NCBI GenBank assembly: GCA_037389465.1
Contig: JAZARR010000074.1
Span: 4,464,501 to 4,528,500 of the forward strand
Source of the DNA: Baylisascaris procyonis
Lineage: Eukaryota > Nematoda > Chromadorea > Rhabditida > Ascarididae
DNA: 64,000 nucleotides
Reading direction: 5' to 3'
Shown: in pieces, positions 13,556 to 24,343 of the stretch
Layout of the letters: each line of letters starts with the position of its first letter
Numbering within the stretch: position 1 is the first letter of the stretch
The notes under the pieces: model-generated
What the model was told of the DNA's origin: nothing
What the model saw: only the letters and a program-made list of their open reading frames with translations
Databases searched by the model: none
Made by a program: the position numbers and the translations under genes

Positions 13556-13711
13556 AAAATAATCTTGAGACATTCATTCTACGTCGTTGAGTTGAAGGGC
13601 TGTGCCCTTGAGTTATTTACGCTCTGTGTGCGCTATGCAGAAGAAACCAAGCGAAATCACACCGTCTATGTGTTGTGCTTACAGTAGTGAATCGCTACAA
13701 CGACTTCCGAG

Positions 13712-16700
13712 ATGGCGACCATCTATGAGAGTTTGCCAGAATTACTTCTGGCTATAATGGGCCTTTTAGGCCTTGTCAGAGCGAGGCGTTGTCGTGACGC
13801 CTTCAGTGCCGCCGCAGCTCTCTTCGGCGTAGAAGAAACGGACCTCTACCGCGAGGTGGAGGTTTTTCTACGAGACCGCTGGCATGATGAGCTCGCAGCT
13901 CTCGATGTCCATATGCGCGGTCTGCTTTATTTCGGTTGGTTTTTCTAAACCTATCTTGGCTGTAGGTAATGGACTATTCAAGAAGTTATTTGAGAGAAAT
14001 GCACGAGCAGTGCAGTAATTAATTCTGTGCGCTTATTACATGATGGGCATCGATTTTTGTGATCGTTCTTTGGATGGCCTTTAATGATCACTTAAGAAAT
14101 GCTTTTTTTTTAAATAAAACAGTCGCAATGGGCCATTTTTCAACCTTTCCATGCTGCAGTAGGAAATTCTCAACAAGTCTAGCGAGGGTGGGTGCTTCTG
14201 GAGCTGGCTGCGTGTGTATAGCGGACACATATCGCCGAATGTCATATGACCTATGCCATAAGATCCCCTTATTTACATTTTGTCGCATCGTTGCTTCTGC
14301 AGTCGTTTTGGTCGAAAGATTAGAGGGCAAAAAGCCGTTGTTAAGCTTAAGAGGCTGATCTCCTTTGTGATGAAGGTGACGTACAATTGACATGGACGTA
14401 TTATAGTTGGGGAGGCAGCCGAGCGCCGTCCGCACCCGCTGTTGCTCGAGGCCGCTTGCCGGCTGATGGGAGCACAGCTAACCATCTGGAATATGGAAGA
14501 GCGAAGTGTGGACCTCTACGGCCGCGGCGGGCCAATATATACGGCCGCGGTCGTCGGAGGGGAATTTATCGCCTTACCCGGACAGCCACTAATGCCGGTT
14601 AGTACGTTTTGGTTTTATTACCTTCAACTTTGGTCATCTATTCTACCATCAGCACACTACGGATTCGGGTGTTCGTATCTGCAGTGTCAAAGTTGCACTG
14701 AATCTTGAGACTTAAGTCACACTAACAGTGTGTGTCAATATGAAAGCTGTCCTAAATTTGGTAACAGCGGAACCTTACATAAACGAGTGATCGTAACCTT
14801 CTTAGAAACTGACGGATTCTTCGATTGCAGTGGTACGAAGCCGTTGCCCGTGAGCTAGAACCCGGCACTAGCCACGCAGGCCAATTTGCGTCGACGGCTG
14901 TGTTCGACCGTGAGCTAGAATCCGACTCTAGCCACGAAGTCGAATTTGTTTCGACGGCTATGTTCGCCCGTGTGCAAGAATCGGACTCTAGCCACGAAGG
15001 CGAATTTGTGTCGACGGCTATGTTCGCCCGTGTGCATGAATCCGACTCTAGCCACGAAAGCGAATCTGCGTCGTCGGCTGTGTTCGCCCGTGAGCTAGAA
15101 TCCGACTCTAGCCACGAAGGCGAATTTGTATCGGTGGCTATGTTCCCGGTGGTGAGGGAGCCGGGAGAAATGGTGCGCAGGACGGAGCCATCCCCTCGCC
15201 ATGAGGAGGTGAATGTGCCGCTGCGAGACCGAAGCGGTGAAGAGGCGGAAAGGGATGCGGCAGATGATAACCTAGCCGCGGACGAACTGAGCGAGGAACG
15301 AGGGGAGGCAACTGAGCCCGTCCCAACGGATGACGGCACGGAGAGAGCGCGGTGGCAGGAAGCTCTAGCCGTCCGATATCGGGAAATGCTGTAAGGAACT
15401 CCTTTCTCATTCATTGCCTTCGTGGAACGTGAAATTTGTAAAACGCAGGTTTAGTAGATTTTGATGAGTATATTTTAAATTTTCGTCTAGTATCTATGCG
15501 GGTGGAACTTGGAGAAGAGTTTTAGATGGATAACCTCTGCATTTTTATGAAAGAAGTGCTCGCTATGTGAATTGTATTTCTGTCCGATATTGTAGCAATG
15601 CTGAGGAACATGTTTCGGTTTTAAAGCGCCACTCATTGAAGAATAGTCTAACAAGTCTCATTTGAATTACATCATAACAATTAAATTTTGTAGCTCTAGC
15701 TTCAGTGGTTTCTATGCTAAGTCGACGAACGGTCAGACAGACAGACACAAACGTACGCAGATGTCACGTCGCAACGATATGCATTTGCGAGTCAATATTT
15801 AAAAGCGCATAAAAATTTAAACAAAATTTTCGTGGATACGACAAAAGCTCTAGTTTCTTGGTCATATATTCAACGATGTGCCTGACTTGTATATAATTGC
15901 AGCCGCCCGAGGTCTGGAGCAAGCGCGCCCGCAGAACGCGAGCCTCGGCGAAGACCGACGAGAAGGCAGCCGGATTTCACGCCGGCAGACATCAGCGTTC
16001 TGCCAGCCCATATGGCCGCAGAACTGGTGGCACCGACGACGCCGCCATACATTGTGCGCAACAATAAAATATGTAAGTGTTTCCACTTATCTCCTAGTTC
16101 TATATATCAAAAATTTCAATTTCACGCTCTCTGAGGCTGTACATAGCGTATCCTGTCTCCTAAAAGAAGGGGATCGCTTACTAATGAATAAGGTGCAAAA
16201 ATGATTGCTCGTAGCACGCTCTCTGAGGCTGTACATAACCTATCCTATGTTCTCGTAGCAGCAGAAGGAAATCTGCAATTGTGAATGATACTACTACTTC
16301 ATTTTGCGTTAATTGCCTGATGTTGCGTTTGATACGCAACGGTGAAGAATTTGCAAGTTGATAATCGTTTCAGTAAAATTAGCGATGCTTATGTGATCGT
16401 GGTAACGATACGTATGAAGTGAGAAATGATTTTGTTGAGTTTGTTATAAAGCGGTGAAAGCATGTATTTCGATAGGTAACAGCAGATTGATGGGCATTTT
16501 GGCTAATGATGAATGAAGCGCTCACATTTATCGAAAAAACATAGTGAATGTCCAAGATTATTTTTTAGTGTGCCGTTTGGCACATTGCGGCGTTCGTGAC
16601 CGCGAATTTGACACGGTCGGTGCTTGGAGGAAGCACGTCGCCCTCGCCCGGTCCCACATTCAAGACGGTAAGCGAGTTCTTTTGCGTCCTACATCATGAC

Positions 16701-18240
16701 GGTTGTTTTTCGGTTATTTTCCTCATTTTTTGAGGAAGGTGATCTGTGAGATTTCGTTCTTAAGTGTTAGGCTACTGAGGTATTCGTCTTATGAGCAAGA
16801 GCAAATTGATGAGTATGAGGTCTGTGTTCAGTGATAACCAATTATTTCATGGCGATGGCCACTGTTTGCAAACAGATTGAAATCCTCGACTTTTTGCATG
16901 TAAGCACTCAGTTCGCTGCTTATCTTTATAGTGATTACTCAAAATTTACAAAATGATACGTTTCTTTTGTATGCTTTCAGCATTCTGTGGGACCTGCGGC
17001 CATTATTTGATCGTGCCACCTGAGATGGGCGCGGAAAATACGAAGGTAAGCTATGCAAAGAAGCTTTTTTCGTTGCATTTTATCCTCCATAAATATTCAC
17101 ACGCTCTCTGAGTAATCGGACAGAAGCGGAATCCAAATGCCCTTCCATTTGTTCTCATGAAATTGTAAAACCGCACTAAGGAGACTCACAAAAAAGGATT
17201 TCGATTTGTTCCTATTAAGTAGTAGACACATATGTGGGAATCATTCCTCTCCATCAACTTTGATAGCCGGTAGAAAGTTAATTAGATTTTACGCACATTA
17301 TGCATTTTCTTTAGCACAGTGGGTGGAAGAATTTGGCACATCGTTACCTCTGATGCTTGGAGAGGTGGAATTTTCTGTATTTTTATTCTAGGCCTTCATC
17401 GCAGCGCACAAGAAAGAGCGCTGCGTCGGTGCTTCGAAGGCCACCGTTCGGCAGAGACGTGCGCATGTCGCCTGGCTGGACAGCCTCAGGAGGAATACCA
17501 GCCACATTCTCGTGCCTGGTCAGCTTTTTTTCATTGCTACTCCTTATCCAATTGGTCATTTTTAAGTATTCATATTCGACGAATTCTTCCATTTCAGATC
17601 CCTGGTTATTAATTTGAGCAGGCGAGAAAAAACACAGTGATTTTTTTTTGTTTGTTATCCTGATTCTTGCTCTTCTGATGCAAAAATGCTATTGTGACTT
17701 TTGCAATGAGTTCCTTTAAATAAACTACTTCCATTTGCTTGCGAGGAATGAGAGTTTGAATGAAGTTATTTGTGTGGCATACATGGCAATGCTTGTAAGC
17801 TTTTCGCAACGCGGATGTGCTTTCCTTCCTTCTGTCTTTCTTTCATGCTGTATTTTATACGCCAGCAGAATGCTGAACAATAGCCATCATCCTCATCTAT
17901 TTTCAGTCACTTCTTGCATCTAGTGGGTCGTGTTATTTTGGTAGACCTTTGGATCTGTGCTCATTTGTTGAGGGATTTTTCTTGCTTCTTTATCATCTCA
18001 ATGGTACTGGAAACGATTTTGGCAGTAGCTGGAACACGAAACGGATTTTCAGATATTCATCAGGCAGACGAGACAGAGGAAATGGAACAGCAGCCGCTGA
18101 TTCCTAGCAGAAAGCGGCGCTATGACACCGAAGAAGCGCGGAGGGCGGACGTTTGTGCCGCTTATCTCAAGCGCTTCAAGATGAACGAGCCCGATTTGAT
18201 GGCGGAAATCGCGAATGAACATCAGTTACAGCTGCCTTGA
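13712..18240 (+). CDS. Eight-exon gene: OTU-like (probably inactive) domain, tandem repeats, two zinc fingers
   Basis: Exons: 13712-13934, 14407-14597, 14831-15390, 15903-16072, 16569-16667, 16981-17045, 17392-17518, 18053-18240. Total 1623 nt, 540 codons plus TGA, with every junction agreeing in phase. Exons are visibly GC-richer than the introns. Residues 1-138 resemble an OTU-family cysteine protease fold: a cysteine helix (C27 followed by DAFSAAAALFG) and a later LLEAACRLMGAQLTIWN block, with about 100 residues between the Cys position and the would-be His position. The Asp/Gly of the usual D-G-x-C box is missing and the catalytic His position reads E127 (VVGGEF), so proteolysis is unlikely. 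Residues ~145-244 are five 20-aa repeats. Residues 383-411 form C-X4-C-X15-H-X6-H and 417-447 form C-X2-C-X21-H-X4-C. RKRR at 498-501 could be a nuclear signal. Nucleic-acid binding is inferred from the fingers. Descent from a transposon-encoded OTU protein is possible. Confidence 0.8.
14849..15148 (+). repeat. Five in-frame 60-bp coding repeats
   Basis: Units start at 14849, 14909, 14969, 15029 and 15089, at exactly 60 bp, inside exon 3 of the gene at 13712-18240. Each encodes a 20-residue unit close to RELESDSSHEGEFVSTAMFA. Nucleotide identity between units is high, including at many synonymous positions, which points to recent expansion or gene conversion rather than old protein-level constraint. 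Confidence 0.95.
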
Positions 18241-20040
18241 GCGAAGGGTAAGGAAACCCACTTTATTCCGTTTTTAGTTTATTTACTGTCGTTATCAGCA
18301 ATTTTTCATCACCGGCAGTCACGATGCAGTTTTGCGACATCCCCTACATTTTCTGCTTGTTCTCCTTCGGAAAAGATGGTGTCATTATAAACACGCGTCA
18401 TTATGATCCTCATTGCAGCCGTCATCATCTGCTCGTCCCACTGCGCCATGGTTCTCGAGCAGTATTTCATTATATCGCAGTGAACATATGGACTCGGTGC
18501 TCGTGGTGTCCGATCTTCGTCATCGCAGAGACAGTGGTTGCGTTCCGTGCTCTTCAAGTTCTTTGCCTCCTGAAGGTTTTTGATGTATTTTACACGCGCT
18601 ATTAGCCACATATTGCCGCTATCCACTGCACGCATTTCTCATTGGCCCGCATCCACAGTGTGCAGTTCTTGGTCTGCTAAAACGTGCTACAACAGATTTG
18701 GATGGGGTATAGAAGTTCTGCAAACATCGCTTTATAAAAGTTTTGGCTGTTGTCTTTTATGTCGGTGTTATAATTTGGATGGGTATCAGTGGCAAACATA
18801 AGATCATAAAAAATCACTGAAATGATGCGCTCATCCTCTCGCGAATGGCGCGATGGAGCAGCCACACGCTTCGTGGAAGCGTTTTTGTTGTCGTTCGCTT
18901 GTACGTCCATTTGTCCCATATAGTTATTTTAGTGATACTACCTCTTCCTCATCAGAAAATGCACAACCGTGCAAGACTTGCAAAAGCCGCTTCAGGCTGG
19001 TATACTCAAATTGTCCATAGGAAAGAGGCCGTTCTACTTCCATGTGAGCAAAACAATTTTTGTCACTTTTATGGTCTCTGAGCCATGAAATAACCTCTAA
19101 TCCATTCATGCGATTGCGCTTTCGCCTTGAGTATAGATGAGCAGAACCGATCCTACTGCAGCATGGTTTTGCTTTGCTGCGTTGCTCAGCGGTACCGTTA
19201 AAGAATTAAAACAGCTGAGTTATGTGCAATGGTATCACTATTGCACCACAGCTGATTGGCCTAGGCCTCTATATTTTGGGTTCGTTTCTAAGCAAGCAGA
19301 ATGGCTAGGGAATGTGAATTGAATAGGCCACCAGTTAATAGCGCTTATAATTTTTGTTAGCAATGTTTCAATGGTGGACACACTAGAACGTGAGAAGTAA
19401 ATGATCTGGATTTTTACTTACTTACGCATGTGGCATCATCATCTTCATTATCTTGAATGCAACATCAAGAGTAAACATCTCTTTACGCTTATAGATCTCG
19501 GCCTAAATTATTCCATGGCGTAGATGATACTTTAATGGAACTAATTCTGCGTAGATGCGGTCAAAGCTCGTTTGGAATCAGTGAGGGTTTTCCTATCGGT
19601 CAATGTGACGCTCCCAAAGGAGGATTCGAACGAAATCAACGCCAGCAGGTTTGTTGGAAGGTGAGAAAAATTCAAACGAGCGCATTTTTGTTTTATAATC
19701 TGTTCATCTGTATATTGTTTGATATCCCTTATGCACGTCCATCCCCCGAAAGGATCGTTCGTCAGTGGATGCAGAAGACAAGACGAATGGACGATGGTTT
19801 TACTTATGGATCAAAAGAGACTGCGATCCGCGACAATTTCGTTCCGACTGTGCTTTTCATGCTTCATGAAAAGGTCAGTTGTTTCATCAGTTAAAAACTG
19901 AGTGCTGGTTAATGTTGAGAGTGAACTTTTAGTGCTGGGAAATTTTTGGCTGTATTACTGAATCAGAAAATGCCCTCAGTGTTTGCTGAGGTTAACTAGC
20001 TTTCTCTCGGTGTATTAATGACTGGCTAACTTAAACATGT
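18241..20040. other. Intergenic, possible exon fragments only
   Basis: There is no strongly supported gene. A frame at 19535-19894 (+) reads through gtgaga and gtcagt donor-like sites, and its second half (from about 19736 to 19873, ending before gtcagt) looks protein-like (ARPSPERIVRQWMQKTRRMD), but I cannot find a good acceptor or partner exons. I leave it uncalled. Confidence 0.45.
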
Positions 20041-21049
20041 CTACTTTTTGATTTAAACGGGAATCAAAACTCCCCGTTCTCCAGCATCCCCGAAAAATGA
20101 AGGAAGTGCGTTGCAAGTACTGAGTACACGTGGTCAATGCATCCCCCCCCCCCACTCAACGATATTGTAATACCCAGGAAGAAGTTCCTGGCCTCGAAAT
20201 TGCTGAGGTCGGTAAGGAGATGTAGTGCTAGAGAAACTTTCCATTTCTCGCACAGATTTATTCGTAGTAATATTACTGGAAAGGCAGGTTTGGAAGTTTG
20301 TGGCATATCAAAGTGAGTCTTTGAAGCGTATTTCGATGTCTTCTCGTTGTCTAGCTTGAAACCGTGCGGGCAAAACCACATATTTTATCGCACTTCTGAA
20401 AATTCCTTAAATTCAAAGTTTTCGAAGTACTGATGCAGCGATGGAAAGATATCCTCGCGGGGAGTTAATGTAGTAGTTCAAGGAGGAGGAAGGCACTATG
20501 GATTTAAGGAGGGTTTTAGGGGAGGGAAACTGGCATGGAGGATCGTTTGTTGCCATACATACACTCTCACGGAAAAGCCAATGGAGAGAAGGGCATCTTC
20601 CATTTGAGGTCAGCATCAACATAGGAAAGTCTTGCAATCAACATGTGGAGCACATATTCATATGCGAAACCAGATATTGCCATCCATTCGACCTTTCCCA
20701 TCTGTGCATTTCATTTTAGCGCGCGGAGCTTAATAAGCAAAAAAATTGTTCCACTTTTTCCATGTCGGCTGTGAATTTTTGATGTGCATTTTTGTCCTAT
20801 TTAAGTCTTAACTGATTGTGTCATAGTTTATGTTCGTGACCATATAATAAGTCGAGTAGAGACGAAATAATACTTTATGCTGACGTTTCGGCTCTTTGAG
20901 TCATCATCATAGCACATTAACCTGAAAATCATTAGGTAAATGCACTTCGCATGTTTTCTAGAATTATAGTAACTGCCGCTTTTATGCAAGGTGAAAAGAA
21001 AGAAAAAGGAGGAAAGGAAGAAAATAATGAATTCAAAGATCGCGAGACA

Positions 21050-21148
21050 GAGGATTTCACCGATATAGATGTACTCACATGCGCAGCAACGAATAGAATA
21101 AGCAACATCTTTCATGCAGCAGTCACCTGGATTGTTCATGGGACACAT
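21050..21148 (-). pseudogene. Truncated GIY-YIG endonuclease start (left Penelope-like copy)
   Basis: The minus-strand frame starts MNNPGDCCMKDVAYSIRC and reaches the YIYIGE core, matching the right-hand copy (NNPSDCCIKDVAYHARC, then FIYIGE). It then jumps straight to LAIFEFI, which in the right copy comes only after the whole nuclease domain. About 230 bp of the nuclease, including the Arg-containing helix and downstream residues, has therefore been deleted. Confidence 0.8.
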
Positions 21149-21393
21149 AATAAACCTGGAGGGGTTATGAGATAGGCGATCACATAGTCACTAGCGGGCG
21201 AGAACTTGTCGGAGTGTGGGAGGTGTTGTGGCGCTTAATGTAGTTGAGATGCGATGTTTATTCAGGAGAGGGAGAGCTCTTCTGTAAAACCGTCACTTAT
21301 ATAGGGGATAGAGAATGGGGCTTGAGCATTCCGGCTATGTTTAATACGTCTTCAAGGGGTTGAAAGACGCTGTGACTTGTAGTCGGATGAAAA

Positions 21394-21814
21394 CTAAAGA
21401 TGGTGACCGTTGGCAACAAGAATAGACTGGGCATGACGAAGAGAGGTTTTCACGCTTCTGTGGTCTAGATTGAGGCTGACGGTATGGAGAGTTTTTATGA
21501 TCAGGGATACGACATTACGTTTGATGTTAGGTGGATGAACAGAGCGGACCAACAAGAACATTTGAAGAAGGTTTGGTATACCAAACGGAGCAAAATTTAG
21601 CTTTAGAATGGAAAGCATAGGTGTTGAGGAAGAGCACGCCTTCTGCAGATGGATTTTCGATTGTGTATGAGATAGTGTCGGCATAATTGAGGGTGTGAAA
21701 TAGGTGGTAGAGATGATTAGGAGATTTAGTGATAACGAACATATCATCGATATAACGAATGCGCAAGATGGGATCCATGTTCATTTCATAGCGATAAAGG
21801 CATGTTTTTTGCAT
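21394..21814 (-). pseudogene. Penelope-like reverse transcriptase fragment (frameshifted)
   Basis: The minus-strand frame from 21814 carries RYIDDMFVI, the RT motif with the catalytic Asp pair, followed by a conserved FLNTY strand block and an SVWYTKPS block. The continuation (a HPPNIKRNVVSLIIKTLH segment and a SLRHAQSILVANGH segment) lies in a different frame ending at 21394, so at least one indel breaks the ORF near 21540. Upstream RT motifs are absent because the copy is truncated near 21840, where the right-hand inverted copy begins. It is not functional as it stands. Confidence 0.85.
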
Positions 21815-21869
21815 CGGGACAGCAAACCTAGGCGTTGGCGAATTTAGGTTAGATACCGACTAATAGCTG

Positions 21870-22160
21870 ATGAAAGTAGCCATGAACAATCCAAGTGACT
21901 GCTGCATTAAAGATGTTGCTTATCATGCTCGTTGCTGCGAATGTGAATTCATCTATATCGGTGAAACGGACCGTTTTCTGCACGAGCACATTACAGAGCT
22001 CATGCTAAGCATGTCCTCACCACTATCGCGATCGCATACCGCATGCGCAGTGGCCAAGCACATTACCAAATTCGACAACCTCCACGCTACTAACATTGTT
22101 TTCAAATTACTTGCTCACCGCAAAGGCACACTCACTAATTCGCAAGACCAGGGAAGCTAA
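21870..22160 (+). pseudogene. GIY-YIG endonuclease domain of Penelope-like element (right copy)
   Basis: The 96-codon frame contains the cysteine-rich lead-in (CCIKDVAYHARCCECE), the YIGET core and a following ETDRFLHEHITEL helix, then HTACAVAKHITKFDNLHATN, typical of the nuclease of Penelope-like elements. It lacks any RT upstream on the same strand, so this copy is 5'-truncated. The frame ends at 22158-22160; a second frame continues into a T-rich tail ending LAIFEFIFFF, the same tail as in the left copy. Confidence 0.8.
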
Positions 22161-23599
22161 CCTCATAAAGTCGCTAAAACTAACGATAACGGATGTGTCG
22201 ACTTATCCACCGTCACTAACCTTTCGTCTCGCGATCTTTGAATTCATCTTTTTTTTTCTTTTTTTGTTTCTTTTCCTTGCATAAAAGCGGCAGTTATCAT
22301 AATTGTATGAAATGTGCCAAAGTGTGTTTATGTGATGATTCTCAACCTGGTGTTCTATGATTATGGCTCAAAGAGCCGAAACGTCAGCATGAAGTATTAT
22401 TCCATTTCTACTCGACTTATTACATAGTCATGGATATAAACTATCACAGAATCAGTTAAGACATAAGTAGGACAAAAATGCACATCAAAAATCCACATCC
22501 GATACAGAAAAAATACAAAAATTTTTTTGGTTGTTTTGTTTCGCGCGCAAAAATGAAATGCGCAAATCGAAAAGATCGAATGGGTGGGAATATATGCTTT
22601 CAGATATGAATATGTGCTCCACATGTCGATTGCCAGACTTTCCTATGTTGATGCTGACCTCAAATGCACGATGCCCTTCTCCCCTTGGCCTTTCTATGAG
22701 AGTGTGCATATCGCAGCAAACGATCCTCCATGCCAATTTCCCTTTCTTAGAGCCGAAACATCAGGTAAAGTAGTGTCGATCTCTACCTGGCGGATTGCAT
22801 GGTCATAAATATAAACTATTATGTAATCTATCTATCAATCATATGTCTGCTAAATAGCAGTGTTACTATACATGTATGTATAAACTACTGTTGTAAATCT
22901 GGTTAATTTATATGGTTTGTCATGCCTTTCTAGGACTCGTTCAGCGCTTTCAACTGAAGTTGAGTTCGGGCTGTTGAATGGCCCAAGTTTTTGCTATTTT
23001 TACGTTGTAGCAAATTAGACGATTTATTCAAATTTTAATGACAGTGTCAATACAGAGGCACTAAGACACGATATGGAGAGTTAGGTACATTTAGTAGGAA
23101 TGTCAACGATGGGAGGTGTATTGACCACCGCCCTGTCTTTTCCTTGTCTCTTATGTTGGGTCGGGTGCATTGTTATGTGTGAATTTGGTCAGCAATAAAA
23201 AATATAGGACACAGTTTGTCCCCAAGGATTCTGAACAAACAATATGAACAAACAAAAGCGAGAAAATCGCTATAAAAGTTGAGCCTACGCTCTTTGTTGT
23301 TCGTTATCGACTGAAGTGCGGCTCGTTTTCCGCTGTCTGCTTCAGTCAGCTCCCAGTTGACGCGTGGCGTTCTCCTGATCCCCGTCGCTTTGTCTATTTT
23401 GCCCACTGGTGTTGATCCACGTCGACGCTCCCGATACTGAACTACCGTCTGCGACCAGCCTAGTTGTCGCGCTACTCCTTTCATTGACGCTGTCTTGCTC
23501 GCCAGTGATCATCTTTTGGTTCGGTCGGTTACCCAGGAATATTCAATTCACGTTGAGGTGGCTCGTCCTAGAATTCCAATATCAGATTCTGCTGATGCA

Positions 23600-24340
23600 A
23601 CCGACTGTTGCACCTCGCCACTGCTGTGTAAACCACACCTCAAACTTGGGTAATTAAACCTTTATTTACACGTTAAAACAATCAAAACACGACGAAGAAG
23701 CAATTGTCAGAGACGCACATCATTATTATAACCCTTAAAACACGCATGTTTATTATACAAGCACATATCACTGGGCAGGTATACAACTACAACATGACAA
23801 GGAATACACTGATATGAGCAGAAAATCCATTGAAAGCGCAGTTTCGATCGAATAGTTGTCGAAACTTTGAGATTCACTTATATATAGCCTTTTCGCTGAT
23901 ACGTTCTGATACTCATGGCCCGCCCGTTCTTTGTGGCTGACCGCAGTTGTTTATGCACATTTGATGTGCATAACAACTTTTACGATATCCATTTGCCCTA
24001 ATTAGATGAGCATAATAACTTTTACGATGTGTTTATGCTAACTTGGCGTCTTTATGCGCTTGTTGAAGACAAAGCGCTAACATGCTCTCTTTGTGCCATT
24101 CCGCGTGCATTCCGCTTTTTTGTGCAAAAACATATCTGAGTGACCGGTCAACGAGCTTACTCCGTTTGTTCATTTGCCCCCATTCGATGTGCATAAAAGC
24201 TTTTACGACGTTTATATCCTCAACTCAATGTGCATATCAACTTTTATGATCAGTCAATATCCCCAACTCCATTTGCCCTGATTTCACCATCACGCATTCG
24301 CTTCTGCTGTAAATGATTCTGCAACTTCATCTAACTCTTA
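23600..24340 (-). repeat. LTR-like region of a minus-strand retroelement
   Basis: Read on the minus strand, the envelope-like relic (24817-24344) is followed by a non-coding stretch. It contains four copies of a 'gtgcataacaacttttacga' type unit (plus-strand positions about 23955, 24003, 24183 and 24225), then an AATAAA signal (reverse complement of 23661-23666), then a conserved 'cccaagtttgagg' block at about 23637-23650, then a TGGCGA primer-binding-site-like string (reverse complement of 23615-23620). The order fits U3 repeats, polyadenylation signal and U5 of an LTR. Exact ends are not determined. Confidence 0.55.
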
Positions 24341-24343
24341 AAT

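Larger units (their letters stand above)
20515..22752. mobile_element. Penelope-like retroelement, two 3' portions in inverted (outward) orientation
   Basis: Left copy on the minus strand: reverse transcriptase fragment (21814-21394), then a truncated GIY-YIG endonuclease start (21148-21050), then a 3' UTR out to about 20515. Right copy on the plus strand: GIY-YIG endonuclease (21870-22160), then the same 3' UTR out to about 22752. The 3' UTR parts are a long imperfect inverted repeat. Matching blocks include gagccgaaacgtcagca (right, 22371) against tgctgacgtttcggctc (left, 20878), and a shared catttgaggtcagcatc block. The family call rests on the combination of an RT with a YIDD box and a C-terminal GIY-YIG nuclease, diagnostic of EN-containing Penelope-like elements. 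Inverted and partial-tandem structures are common in this group. Both copies are broken. Confidence 0.85.

Noticed and set aside
14752..15414. 220-codon minus-strand ORF, Ser-rich
   Set aside because: It is a shadow of the 60-bp repeats in exon 3 of the plus-strand gene. The plus strand has phase-matched introns and zinc-finger continuity.
19535..19894. 119-codon plus-strand ORF, part of it protein-like
   Set aside because: No acceptor or partner exons could be identified and no family is recognisable, so it is mentioned only in the regional description.
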